Shown here: positions 39,920-52,900 of the stretch, piece by piece
How the letters are laid out: the number at the start of each line of letters is the position of its first letter
Numbering within the stretch: position 1 is the first letter of the stretch
Origin: Eriocheir sinensis
Lineage: Eukaryota; Arthropoda; Malacostraca; Decapoda; Varunidae
Length of the DNA stretch: 64,000 bases
Reading direction: 5' to 3'
NCBI RefSeq assembly: GCF_024679095.1
Contig: NC_066544.1
Span: forward strand, 9,267,490 to 9,331,489
Program-made: the position numbers and the translations under genes
The notes under the pieces: model-generated
What the model was told of the DNA's origin: nothing
Databases searched by the model: none
Seen by the model: only the letters and a program-made list of their open reading frames with translations

Positions 39920-42900
39920 AAAAAAATCAATAAGTAACGGTTTTAACGATAACTTTACTATGCTACCGTTATTTGTGTAGGTACGACAGATTGGGGAGTA
40001 ATAATGATAAATACAATGGGGGAGTAAAAATGGGGGGAGTAAATATGGGGGAGTAAATATGGGGGAGTAAATATGTGGGAGTAAAAATGTGGGAGTAAAA
40101 ATGTGGGAGTAAAAATGTGGGAGTTAAAATGTGGGAGTTAAAATGTGGGAGTTAAAATGTGGGAGTTAAAATGTGGGAGTTAAAATGTGGGAGTTAAAAT
40201 GTGGGAGTTAAAATGTGGGAGTTAAAATGTGGAGAGTTAAAATGTGGAGAGTTAAAATGTGGAGAGTTAAAATGTGGAGAGTTAAAATGTGGAGAGTTAA
40301 AATGTGGAGAGTTAAAATGTGGAGAGTTAAAATGTGGAGAGTTAAAATGTGGAGAGTTAAAATGTGGAGAGTTAAAATGTGGAGAGTTAAAATGTGGAGA
40401 GTTAAAATGTGGAGAGTTAAAATGTTGCGAGTTAAAATGTTGAGAGTTAACATGGGTAGAGTTAAAATGGGGCGAGTTAAAATGGGGAGAGTTAAAATGG
40501 GGAGAGTTAAAATGGGGAGAGTTAAAATGGGGAGAGTTAAAATGGGGAGAGTTAAAATGTGGAGAGTTAAAATGGGGAGAGTTAAAATGGGGAGAGTTAA
40601 AATGGGGAGAGTTAAAATGGGGAGAGTTAAAATGGGGGGAGTTAAAATGGGGGGAGTTAAAATGTGGAGAGTTAAAATGGGGAGAGTTAAAATGTGAGAG
40701 TAAAAATGGGAGAGTTAAAATGGGAGTTAAAATGGGAGAGTTAAAATGGGGAGTTAAATGGGGAGTTAAATGGGAGAGTTAAAATGGGAGAGTTAAAATG
40801 GGGGAGTTAAAATGGGGAGTTAAATGGGAGAGTTAAAATGGGAGAGTTAAAATGGGGAGTTAAATTGGGGAGAGATAAAGTGGGGAGTGTTAAAAGGGGG
40901 AGAGTTAAACTGGGGAGAGTTAAAATGTGGTAGTAAAAATGGGAGAGTAAAAATGGGGGGAGTTAAAATGGGGGGAGTTAAAATGGGGAGAGTTAAAATG
41001 GGGAGAGTTAAAATGGGGAGAGTTAAAATGGGGAGAGTTAAAATGGGGAGAGTTAAAATGTGGGAGTAAAAATGGGAGAGTAAAAATGGGGGGAGTTAAA
41101 ATGGGGGGAGTTAAAATGTGGAGAGTTAAAATGGGGAGAGTTAAAATGGGGAGAGTTAAATGGGAGTTAAAATGGGGAGTTAAAATTGGGAGAGTTAAAA
41201 TGGGGTGAGTTAAAATGGGGAGAGTTAAAATGGGGAGAGTTAAAATGGGGAGAGTTAAAATGGGGAGAGTTAAAATGGGGGAGTAAAAATGGGAGAGTAA
41301 AAATGGGAGAGTAAAAATGGGAGAGTAAAAATGGGAGAGTAAAAATGGGGGAGTAAAAATGGGAGAGTAAAAATGGGAGAGTAAAAATGGGGGGAGTTAA
41401 AATGGGGAGAGTTAAAATGGGGAGAGTTAAAATGGGGGAGTTAAAATGGGGAGAGTTAAAATGGGGAGAGTTAAAATGGGGAGAGTTAAAATGTGGAGAG
41501 TTAAAATGTGGAGAGTAAATATGGGAGAGTAAATATGGGAGAGTAAAAGTGGGGGAGTAAAAATGGGGGAGTAAATATGGGGGAGTAAAAATGGGGAGAG
41601 TAAAAATGGGGAAATTAAAATGTGGGAGTTAAAATGGGGGAGTAAAAATGGGGAGTAAAATGGGAGAGTAAAAATGGGAGAGTTAAAATGGGAGAGTAAA
41701 AATGTGGAGAGTTAAAATGGGGAGAGTTAAAATGGGAGAGTAAAAATGGGAGAGTAAAAATGGGAGAGTAAAAATGGGAGAGTAAATATGGGAGAGTAAA
41801 TATGGGAGAGTAAAAGTGGGGGAGTAAAAATGGGGGAGTAAATATGGGGGAGTAAAAATGGGGAGTTAAAATGGGAGAGTTAAATGGGAGAGTTAAAATG
41901 GGGAGAGTAAAAATGTGGAGAGTAAAAATGTGGAGAGTTAAAATGGGGAGAGTAAAAATGGGGAGAGTAAAAATGGGGGAGTTAAAATGGGGGAGTTAAA
42001 ATGGGGGAGTTAAAATGATAAATACAATGTTCTGAGTACGACAAATGGCAAAGCTGGACTCTCCACAAACAATGGACTCACCCCGACAAGTAACCCGCCA
42101 CTGTAAGGGTGATAGGGAGGCTGTCAGGGCGGATAGGTCAAAGGTCTCGAGAGGTCAGCGGGTCACCTGACTGTGCACACCTTGCGGCACAGTTTCCTCT
42201 GCAGCTTATAAAAAAAAAAAGTAAAAATGTGCGGCCGGTGTGCTGCGTCACGCCCCGCACCACCTGCACCTCGCTGACAATGGCGGGGTCAGGTGTTGCT
42301 GGCGGGGGGGGGGTGAGGAGGAAGGTGAAGGAGAGGAGCAAGGATGGAAGGAAAGGAGAGGGGAGGGGTGGGAATGTAAGAGGAGCAAGGGTAAGAGGGG
42401 AGGTAAGACACAAGAGCGAGGATGAGAGGAAAGGAAGGGAGGTTAAGGAGGTGGGAGAAGGGAGGGGAAGATGAGAGGGACAAAGCATGGAGGGAAGAAG
42501 AGGGGAGAGGGGATGGGTGAGAAAGATGAGGAAGGCGAGAGAGAGGAGGAGCAAGGGTGGGAAGGAAGATGAAGGGAGGGGAGCAAGAATAAGAGGGGAA
42601 GGAGAGTGGGGAGAGGGGCAAGAGTGGAAGGGAAGGTAAGATGAGAGTGACAAGGCTGGGAGGGAAGGAGAAGGAACAGGAGAGGGGAGACGAGAATTGT
42701 AAGGGAGAAAGGGGAGGAGATGAGAAGGGGAAAGGAAGAAGAGCAAATGAGGGAAGGGAGGGTCAGGGAGATGAGAAGGGGAAAGGAAGAAGAGCAAATG
42801 AGGAAAGGGAAGCAAGGGTGAGATGGTAGGAGAAGGGGGAGGGAGGGGCAGGGAGATGAGATGGGGGACACCAGGTATGGGGTGGGTGGGGGGCAGGGGA

Positions 42901-44443
42901 ACGTATGAGAGCCAGCGGGGGAGCTCAGGCGGACTTGTTTTGGATGAGACTGGAGAGGGAGGGAGGGGGGATGGTCATGACTCACGCGTGTCGCCTAAAA
43001 ACGGGGTCCCAGTCACCGTTCTGAGAGGGGAACAGACTGCGCCATGACATTTAACAGGAGGAGAAAGAGATTGACTGATTTAACTGATTTGACTGACCAA
43101 CTGACTGACTGAGTGACTGATTAAGCTATATTTTGGCATAGGAAAAGAAGAAAAGGCAGAGAAAAGTAGAGAAAAAGTTGGGTGACATTAAAGAAGGAAC
43201 ACAGACTTAACAGGAGGAGAAAGAGGAAGGATTAAGCTATTTTTTGCTATAGGAGGAAAAGAGGAAGAGGTGGAGGAGAGGAGAGAAAAATGGAGGTAAA
43301 CTTGAAGGAAGAGGAACACGAACCTTACAGGAAAAGACACAAACCTTGATAAAAATGAAGATAACAGAGAAACGAAGAGGAGGAGAAAGAAGAGGAAGGC
43401 AGGAGGAAAAAGGGGACAGATTAAGCTATTTTTTGCTATAGGAGGAAAAGAGGAAGAGGTGGAGGAGAGTAGAGAAAAATGGAGGTAAACTTGAAGGAAG
43501 AGGAACACGAACCTTACAGGAAAAGACACGAACCTATAAAAATTGAGATAACAGAGAAACGAAGAGGAGGAGAAAGAAGAGGAAGGCAGGAGGAAAACGG
43601 GGACAGACTGAGCTATTTTTTTTTTGGTATATTAAAAGCATCAATTGGATTAATAAGTTCGACCATTACGGAAAAATTAACTAGTAAATAAGTCAAAATA
43701 TCAATGTTGTTCCCGTAGACTTATATTCCATTCCAGCTTAATTATTTTTGTATTTATTTTTAGCTTCTGCAGTGAATGTTAGACCAGCCGCTGCGAAACA
43801 AATAAACAACAAAAAGAAATTAATTATAAGGCAAAATGTGATAGCAGTTCGCGTAGACTTCGATCCTGTTATCGCTTTTTTTTTTTTTTTTTTTTTTTTA
43901 AATTATTTTTTTCAGTCTTTCTTTTCTCTTTCTTTTCTTTTTTCTTTTTCATTTTTTTTGCTCAATTTTCTTTTTTTTTAGTTTCTTTTGTAGTTTTTTT
44001 TTCTTTTCATTTCATTTTTTTGTTTCATTGTTTTCCTATCTTTTCCTTTTTTTTCTTTCCTTTTCTTTATTTTTCTTTATTTTTCTTTACTATTATTTTT
44101 CTTATCTTGTCCATGGGGCGTTTTTATCTTTTCATTTCATTTCTTCTTGTCTCATTGTTTTCCTATCTTTTCCTTTTTTTCTTTCCTTTTCTTTATTTTT
44201 CTTTATTTTTCTTTACTCCTATTTTTCTTATCTTGTCCATGGCCCTCGACTACCTAGCTATGGGTTTCCAAGGCCACACGTGTTCCATCATTTTGGGAGC
44301 ATAACGAAAAGAACGTCAAATAAGGATGATAATTTGGCAAAACATGTTATAATTACTTCAAACCTTTCCTTATTTTCGTCAATATGATTTAGCATTAACA
44401 AGATGTGGATAATCATTGAAGTACTATTTAGAAGGGACATCCA

Positions 44444-44475
<32 letters not shown>

Positions 44476-46885
44476 ATAGTAATAGTAGTAGTAGTAGTAG
44501 TGGTATGGTGTATTATAGGGTATGTTCGCCTCTTGGAAGATTGAATTAGTGTAGAGCAAATATTAACTAACTTTAGATTATGTAACTTTTATAGGCTACC
44601 TCTCTCAATTTTCCAGTTATTATTTATTTATTTATTTATGAAGATACCTTATTTCAACTTACCAGAAGAGTTTAATCCTGGTATGAGCTACATATTTCAA
44701 TTAGTGTATACAAATTAGTGGACATTTCGTCACCCTCATAAAATAATCGCCTAAGTCATTTTTCAGCGATTTCCAGGTTTTTGTTTACATCAATTTTTCA
44801 TCATATGACGCCCATTTTTGTGTAGTTGCCTTGGTCATTCAGGGTTTGAGTGTTCTAGAATTGGTCTTTTCATTGCTGCCTAAACCTTAAGACAAATGAG
44901 ATGATGACAGTTCTTTTCTGATTTCCTGAAAAATATAAAATAATGACTTAGGCGATTTGTTTACGAAGGTGACGTTATCCTGGTAGCTGCGGGGATCATG
45001 TTTCTTAAAGATCCCTCTAAGCGAGAAAAATGAGAAAAAATCATCACTCACGTAAACCATTTCAAAATATATATCAATGCATTTGTGATCAGTTTATGAA
45101 TCATCTGTTTTTGGGAGGTTATATCATGGCACAAATTCGGCCCGTCGCTGCTACACGGTAAAGCCACAAATTTGGCCCGTCGCTGCTGTTTTAATCCTTC
45201 CCCTCCCTTCCCCCTTCCCGGCAGGCGTGGGGTGGTCAACGGTGGTGGTGTGCGTGTACTGGGCGGCCGTGGTGCTGGGATCGCTGGCGCCGGTCCTCCA
45301 CTACCTCCTGCTCACCCTCAACCCCGCCCTGCTAGTGGTACGTGTGTGACCTGACCCCCCTCTCACCTGCTTGCTTAGTTAACTGCCTGCTCCTCCCTTC
45401 TCCTTTGTTGTTTACTTGCAACAATAAACTATCAATCAATCAATCTTATTTGTACTTGTTAAGTGATTGTGAACAGCTATACCAGTCTTTTGTTATTATT
45501 TGTTATTATTATTATTATTTTTATTATCATTATTATTATTATTATTAGTAGTAGTAGTTGCTTTATAGAACAATGCTTTTAGTTGACTCCATATTTATTT
45601 AGTACATTGATTAGTTGACCGTTTAATATTATAATCTAGTCATTAGTTTACCTCATTATAATATGATTTTGACAATTTACGTGTAGGAGATGATTCAGTA
45701 GGATATTTTTGTGTTATATTTAATGATTAGTTCGACCTCACCATGATATTACTATTATAGCTACATTTAAAATTATGCCCCCCCCACCCCCTCACCCCCC
45801 TCACACACACAAAAAGAAATCGCTGCATTTTTGTGACCTGTCTGCATTGATTTCAAAAGTTTTGTTCTCCTTTCACCTTTCCTCCCTTCACTCCATGTCC
45901 AGCAAAGGTCAAGTGCACAGCCTGTCGGTCACTTAACTACTGGTGTGAAGACTGCCGACGGACTTACTGACACTGACTTAACTGACTGACTGACTGACTG
46001 ACTTGATGACTGACTAGTTGACTGACAGACTGAATGACTTGACTGACTGACTGACTGACTGACTGACCGACCCAATTAACTAACTGGCTCACTGACGATA
46101 ATGGACTGACTGACTGACTGACTTTCTTGATAATGGACTGACTGACTTAATTAATAATGGACTGGTTGACTGACTGACTGTTTGATAATGAACTTACTGG
46201 CTGACTGACTGACTGAGTGTTTGACTGGTTTAATAACTGACTGCCATACCGACTATCTAACGAACGTACTGACCTATTACCTGACTTAATTACTGACTTG
46301 ACTGACATGCTGACTGTCTGATATGATGACTGACCGACTTACTGACTAGCTGACTGATTGCATAACTTACAAACTAAATATCCAACTAACTATAAAATGA
46401 TTGGATGATTGAAGGACTGACTGGATGAATAACTAACTAACCAACAAGCTGACAAACTCTTTTCTTTCTCTTCCCTTCACTACATGATGATGATGATGAT
46501 GACGCAACACAGGGCACCGTGGACTCGTGCTGCACCGCCTCCCCCAACAACACCAGCACCGGGGACTGGGTGCTGCACTACCACAGGTCAGCACTCACCA
46601 CCGAGAGAGAGGAGAAAGGAGAAAGGAGAAAGAAAGGAGAGAGAGGAGAAAGGAGAAAGGAGAGCAAGGAGAAAGGAGAGGGAGAAAGGAGAGCGAGGAG
46701 AAAGGAGAGCGAGGAGAAAGGAGAGCGAGGAGAAAGGAGAGCGAGGAGAAAGGAGAGGGAGGAGAAAGGAGAAAGGAGAGAGAGGAGAAAGGAGAGCGAG
46801 GATAGAGGAGAGCGAGGAGAGAGGAGAGCGAGGAGAGAGGAGAAAGGAGAAAGGAGAGCGAGGATAGAGAGGAGAGAGAGGAGAG

Positions 46886-46947
<62 letters not shown>

Positions 46948-49900
46948 TAATTATATTTTTCCTATTATATATTTTCTTAACATTTTGTGAATTAACATAT
47001 TCAAACTCTCTTTTTTCCTGTGAAATATGCTACAATACTTTCTATTATAACTTTGAACAGATGTTTGGGAAATTATATACACCTCATGAGTTGCAAGTTC
47101 ACCTGTTGAATAATTATGTCACCAGATAAGTTGGTTTTACTTTCTTCCCGTTCAATGTAATAAAATATAAATATGATTAGTAGAATTACCTTTGCTATAA
47201 CTTCCATTGCTATGTATAATTTGGTACTTTGCTTGTTTTGTTTTCGTTATTCTTGTCAATTGTACAATCCCCTGACCTCCTCCCCTCCTCCCGTGCAGGT
47301 CGTGTGTGTACCAGCTGCCGGAGGAGTGGCACCATGGCCTGCGCCTCACCTTCTCGTGGCCACTCCCGTCCTGCATGGCGGCAGCGGCTCTCATTGCCAC
47401 CATCATGTTAGTTTATTTCTTTTAATTGAGTTTGAAACAAATAACTTTAATGTGTCAAGTGTTACTGTATTAGTTCTAGAAGTTTGTTTAACCCGGTAGC
47501 AGCGGGGATCATGTTTCTTAATGGTCCCTCTGAGGAAGAAAAATGAGAAAAAATCATCACTCACACAAACCATTTCATAATATATATCAAAGCATTTGTG
47601 ATCAGTTTATGTTTCATCTATTTTAGGGGGTTTAAATAATGGCACAAATTTGGCCCGTCACTGCTACACGGTAAAGCCACAAATTTTGGCCCATCGCTGC
47701 TACCAGGTTAAAATGTATGTGAAGTGTTGCTGTTCTTACTCTTCCTAAGTTTGTATGTTGTGTTTTGTCTTCTGTGACTTTACTGTTATATTACTTTCTT
47801 TGGCATTGCAGGGGTGTGTGTGGGGCCAGGACACTTGCAGGACTTCTGGCGGGGGCGTCTACATTTGCTCTAACAGGTGAGGTGGTGTATGGGGACTCGG
47901 AACAGCTTTACATGTACGTACCCCATAATAATGTCTAGGGTGTAATTTTTTTTTTTTTTTTTTTTTTAAATACTCACATTGTATCTGGTTCTATTTTTTC
48001 TTAACCCTTTCAATCTGGCGATGTTGGCGTCCAACGGCGTCACCATATGGAAAGGGTTAGTCCTCTTCTAAACCTCTTAATCCTCTTCCATTTCCTCTTA
48101 ATCCTCTTCTAAACCTCTTAAGAGGAAATGGAAGAGGATTAAGAGGAATTTAGAGGAGGATTGAGAGCTTTAGAAGAGGATTAATCCTCTTCCATTTCCT
48201 CTTGACCCTTTCCATACTGTGACTCCGACGTCAGCGTCACATTGGAAAGGGTTAAGAAGTAATTTTTTTCACTCGAAATTTGGTGGCTTTCTAAAATGAA
48301 ATTATTTTCCCAATTTAGCCCAATTTTCTTTTCCATATCACATCATTTTTCATATCACATCATATTACACTGTCACAATCTTTACATTTTTCCCATACAT
48401 CCTGAACTCATCACTTTACCTCCCACGTCCTGCCGCTCTCTAATGCTGTTCTCTGCTGTTCTTGTCACCAGGATTGAGTCTCCAGGTGGCCCTCGCTGTG
48501 GTGGAGACGCTGCGCCGCGATGAGGTGGCCCTGTGGGAGATGGCGCGCCCCTTCCTCACCCCTCACCCCCACACACTCCTCCAGCCCAGGGTGAGAACTT
48601 ATAGGGGCGTATTACTGGACATTTCGGCACCCAAGTTCACATAATTGACAAGGCTTTCGTAAGAGTTTGGGCCATTTCCAGGGGTAGTTTTATGACCCTG
48701 GTGGTAGTTTGACCCTTCTTCTGTACCTTGAACCTAAAGAAACACTCATTAGAACCCGACTGACCCCCTCTTGGACCTTTAGAAATAGCTGATGTGAGAA
48801 GCGAAAGTATCTTATAATACCAACCTTATAATTATCATGGGGTGTATTACTAGACATTTCGCCACCCAAGTTCACATATTTGACAAGGCTTTCGTCAGAG
48901 TTTGGGGCATTTCCGGGGGTAGTTTTATGACCCTGGTGTTAGTTTGACCATTCTTCTGTACCGTGAACCTGAAGAAACACTCATTAGAACCCGACTGACC
49001 CCTTCTTTGACCTTTAGAAATAGATGATGTGAGAAGCGACATTTCACATATTTGACAAGGCTTTCGTAAGAGTTTGGGGCATTTCCAAGGGTAGTTTTAT
49101 GACCCTGGTGGTAGTTTGACCCTTCCTCTGTACCATGAACCTGAAGAAACACTCATTAGAACCCGACTGACCCCCCTCTTGGACCTTTAGAAATAGATGA
49201 TGTGAGACGCGAAAATGTCTTATAATACCGACCATAGTATGAGATGTAATATTTATACACTACTCCTTCTCATCATCTTCCCTTTTTTTCTCACTCTTCT
49301 TTATTTTTTCTCCCTTTTTCTCTTCCCTGATCTCTTCCATCATTTCCTCCTCATTCTTTCTTATTCTTATGATTTCTCTAAGTTTCTTTTCTTTCTTCTC
49401 TTCTTCATTATCATCTACTCCTCTAATCCTTGTCTTTATCCTCATCCTCTCCATTATCCTTCTTATCTTTGTTCTTTTTTCTTGTTTTTTTCCTCCTCCT
49501 TTATTCCTTGTCATATCTTCGTTCTCTTTCCTGCCCTTCCTTCCTCCCTGATTCCCTTCCTACTCTTCCTCTTGGTCTTCCTCTTCCTCTTCCTCCTCTT
49601 CATTATCCCTCTTATCTCTGTTCTTTTTTTTTTCCCCTCCTCCTTGATTCCTCGTCATATCTTTGTTCTCTTTCCTGCCCTTCCTTCCTCCCTGATTCCC
49701 TTCCTACTCTTCTTCTTGGTCTTCCTCTTCTTCTTCCTCCTCCTCCTCTCCTCTTTATTCCATCTAAGGACCAAGGAAGGGCGGAGTCACCTGAAGAGCA
49801 TAATGTCAGTCTGACCTTTCTACCCACACCTCACTTTTATGGGTCTGCGAATTGCCTTATTGTGTGTGTGTGTGTGGATCTTTGTGTGATATTTTTTTTT

Positions 49901-52900
49901 TTGTGTGTGTGTGTGTGTGTCTTCATTTGCTTGTTTTCCCTGTATTGCATTGTGTTCTATGTTTTAAGTTGTGTTTCGTCTGTGTCCAGGTGTTTTGTGT
50001 TGCAGATGTGTGTTGACAATCTCTATTCTCAGTTTGATAGGTTAGGTTAGTGCATTGAGTGTCCAGGTGTTGGTTTGTGTCGTTGTGGAGGTGCGTTGAG
50101 GTGTGGCAAGACCCAATCACAAAAGGATTTAGTAGGAAAAAAATTACAAGGGGAAAGGAATAATAAATGATGCAATATGTAAATTCATCTTGCAACAGTT
50201 ATAAATACATTTGGAGCCTGGTGTAGATTAGCTTGCCTACCACTCTTCTTTGTCTTCCTCTTCTGCATCCTTCACCTTCTCCTCTCTAAAATTACAAGAG
50301 GAAAGCAATAATGAATGATGCAATATGTAAATCCATCTTGCAACTGTTATAAATACATTTGGAGCCTCTTACCCCAGACTGTTGTTGATTCCCTCTCCTG
50401 TCGCTCTTCTTTGTCTTCCTCTTCTGCATTCTTCATTCTCCTTCTCTCTATTCCAGTGCTTGTATATGAAAAAAGAAAGAAAGAAAGAAAGAAAGAAAGC
50501 CCATAGGAATCAGCCCAGTGGTGTCAGGTTATCGTACTCAGCACCTCCCATTTATCAGTTTCAGCGCCAAAACTGTCGCAGCCACACACATAACGATATC
50601 CAGTTCGTTATTGTTAAAAAAAACGTTAATTATTGATGTTTGTGCAATAGTTATGGGTAAGAGGAGAGTATCAGGACATCTCTCCTCCCGAAATTGACCT
50701 CTGTTTCGACCACTCCTCTTTACTCTTTTATATAGGAGCAGTAATTAGCAAGCTTTTTTTCGTTGTTTCCTTTTTCTTCCCTTTAGCTGCTTCCTTTGCT
50801 GTAAAAAAAAAAGAAAAAGAGAAAAAAAGAAACTGGAATATACAATGTGCTAAGTACGCTGATCTGGCAACGTTGAATCAGCTCCTAATCTATGACTGCA
50901 AGGCTTAACCCGGTAGCAGTGGGGATCATGTTTCTTAATGGTCCCTCCAAGCGAGAAAAATGAGAAAAAAATCACCCCTCACTCAAACTATTTCATAATA
51001 TATATCAAAGCATTTGTGATCAGATTATGTATCATCTATTTTGGGGGGTTTATATCATGGCACAAATTTGGCCCATCGCTGCTACACGGTAAAGCCACAG
51101 ATTTGGCCCATCGCTGCTACACGGTAAAGCCACAAATTTGGCCTGTCGCTGCTACACGGTAAAGCCACAAATTTGGCCCATCGCTGCTACACGGTAAAGC
51201 CACAAATTTGGCCCATCGCTGCTACACGGTAAAGCCACAAATTTGGCTCATCGCTGCTACACGGTAAAGCCACAAATTTGGCCCATCGCTGCTACACGGT
51301 AAAGCCACAAATTTGGCCCTTCGCTGCTACACAGTAAAGCCACAAATTTGGCCCATCGCTGCTACACGGTAAAGCCACAAATTTGGCCCATCGCTGCTTC
51401 ACGATAAAGCCACAAATTTGGCCCGTCGCTGCTACCGGGTTAAATGAAATACAGTATAATCAAATAGTAATATCCATCACCATTACCGTACCACCATCGC
51501 CAGCAGTTTGACTTACGGGTTTGTGAATTGCGATTGTGTGTGTGATAGGATAGCTGGATAGACTTGCATAAGCTAAAATAAGACATAATATAACACCAGT
51601 GACCACCATCAGTATCACCATCACCAATTATACTTGCTGGCAGGTGTTGAGTTGGATAAATTTGCACAAATCATAAACCCTTCTCTTCATCCTCATCCTT
51701 TTCCTTATCTTTCTCCTTGTCACTTTTCTCTCTTTCTTTCTTTTACTTCCTTCCTCATTTCCTTCCTACTCTTCTTATTGGTCCTCCTCTTCCTACTCTT
51801 CTTATTGGTCCTCCCCTTCCTACTCTTCTTATTGGTCCTCCCCTTCCTACTCTTCTTATTGGTCCTCCTCTTCCTACTCTTCTTATTGGTCCTCCTCTTC
51901 CTACTCTTCTTATTGGTCCTCCTCTTCCTACTCTTCTTATTGGTCCTCCTCTTCCTACTCTTCTTATTGGTCCTCCCCTTCCTACTCTTCTTATTGGTCC
52001 TCCCCTTCCTACTCTTCTTATTGGTCCTCCCCTTCCTACTCTTCTTATTGTTCCTCCCCTTCCTACTCTTCTTATTGGTCCTCCTCTTCCTACTCTTCTT
52101 ATTGGTCCTCCTCTTCCTACTCTTCTTATTGGTCCTCCTCTTCCTACTCTTCTTATTGGTCCTCCTCTTCCTACTCTTCTTATTGGTCCTCCCCTTCCTA
52201 CTCTTCTTATTGGTCCTCCACTTCCTACTCTTCTTATTGGTCCTCCCCTTCCTACTCTTCTTATTGGTCCTCCTCTTCCTACTCTTCTTATTGGTCCTCC
52301 CTTCCTACTCTTCTTATTGGTCCTCCCTTCCTACTCTTCTTATTGGTCCTCCCTTCCTACTCTTCTTATTGGTCCTCCTCTTCCTACTCTTCTTATTGGT
52401 CCTCCTCTTCCTACTCTTCTTATTGGTCCTCCTCTTCCTACTCTTCTTATTGGTCCTCCTCTTCCTACTCTTCTTATTGGTCCTCCACTTCCTACTCTTC
52501 TTATTGGTCCTCCACTTCCTACTCTTCTTATTGGTCCTCCTCTTCCTACTCTTCTTATTGGTCCTCCCCTTCCTACTCTTCTTATTGGTCCTCCTCTTCC
52601 TACTCTTCTTATTGGTCCTCCTCTTCCTACTCTTCTTATTGGTCCTCCTCTTCCTACTCTTCTTATTGGTCCTCCTCTTCCTACTCTTCTTATTGGTACT
52701 CCCATTCCTACTCTTCTTATTGGTCCTCCCTTCCTACTCTTCTTATTGGTCCTCCCTTCCTACTCTTCTTATTGGTCCTCCTCTTCCTACTCTTCTTATT
52801 GGTCCTCCCTTCCTACTCTTCTTATTGGTCCTCCCTTCCTACTCTTCTTATTGGTCCTCCACTTCCTACTCTTCTTATTGGTCCTCCTCTTCCTACTCTT

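Noticed and set aside
40201..40697. Open frames encoding MWRVK- or ELKCG-type repeats
   Set aside because: They are products of a 15-bp minisatellite inside a MITE, not a repeat protein.
49044..49235. Small frames shared among several loci (for example FFRFMVQRKGQTTTRV)
   Set aside because: They come from the dispersed R3 element; the frame is broken in several copies, so it is not a conserved peptide.
50038..50050. ggttaggttag resembling the arthropod telomere repeat
   Set aside because: Only two TTAGG units are present in an internal intron.
51076..51430. Regularly spaced direct repeats resembling a CRISPR array
   Set aside because: Units are contiguous 35-bp tandem copies without unique spacers, inside a eukaryotic MITE.
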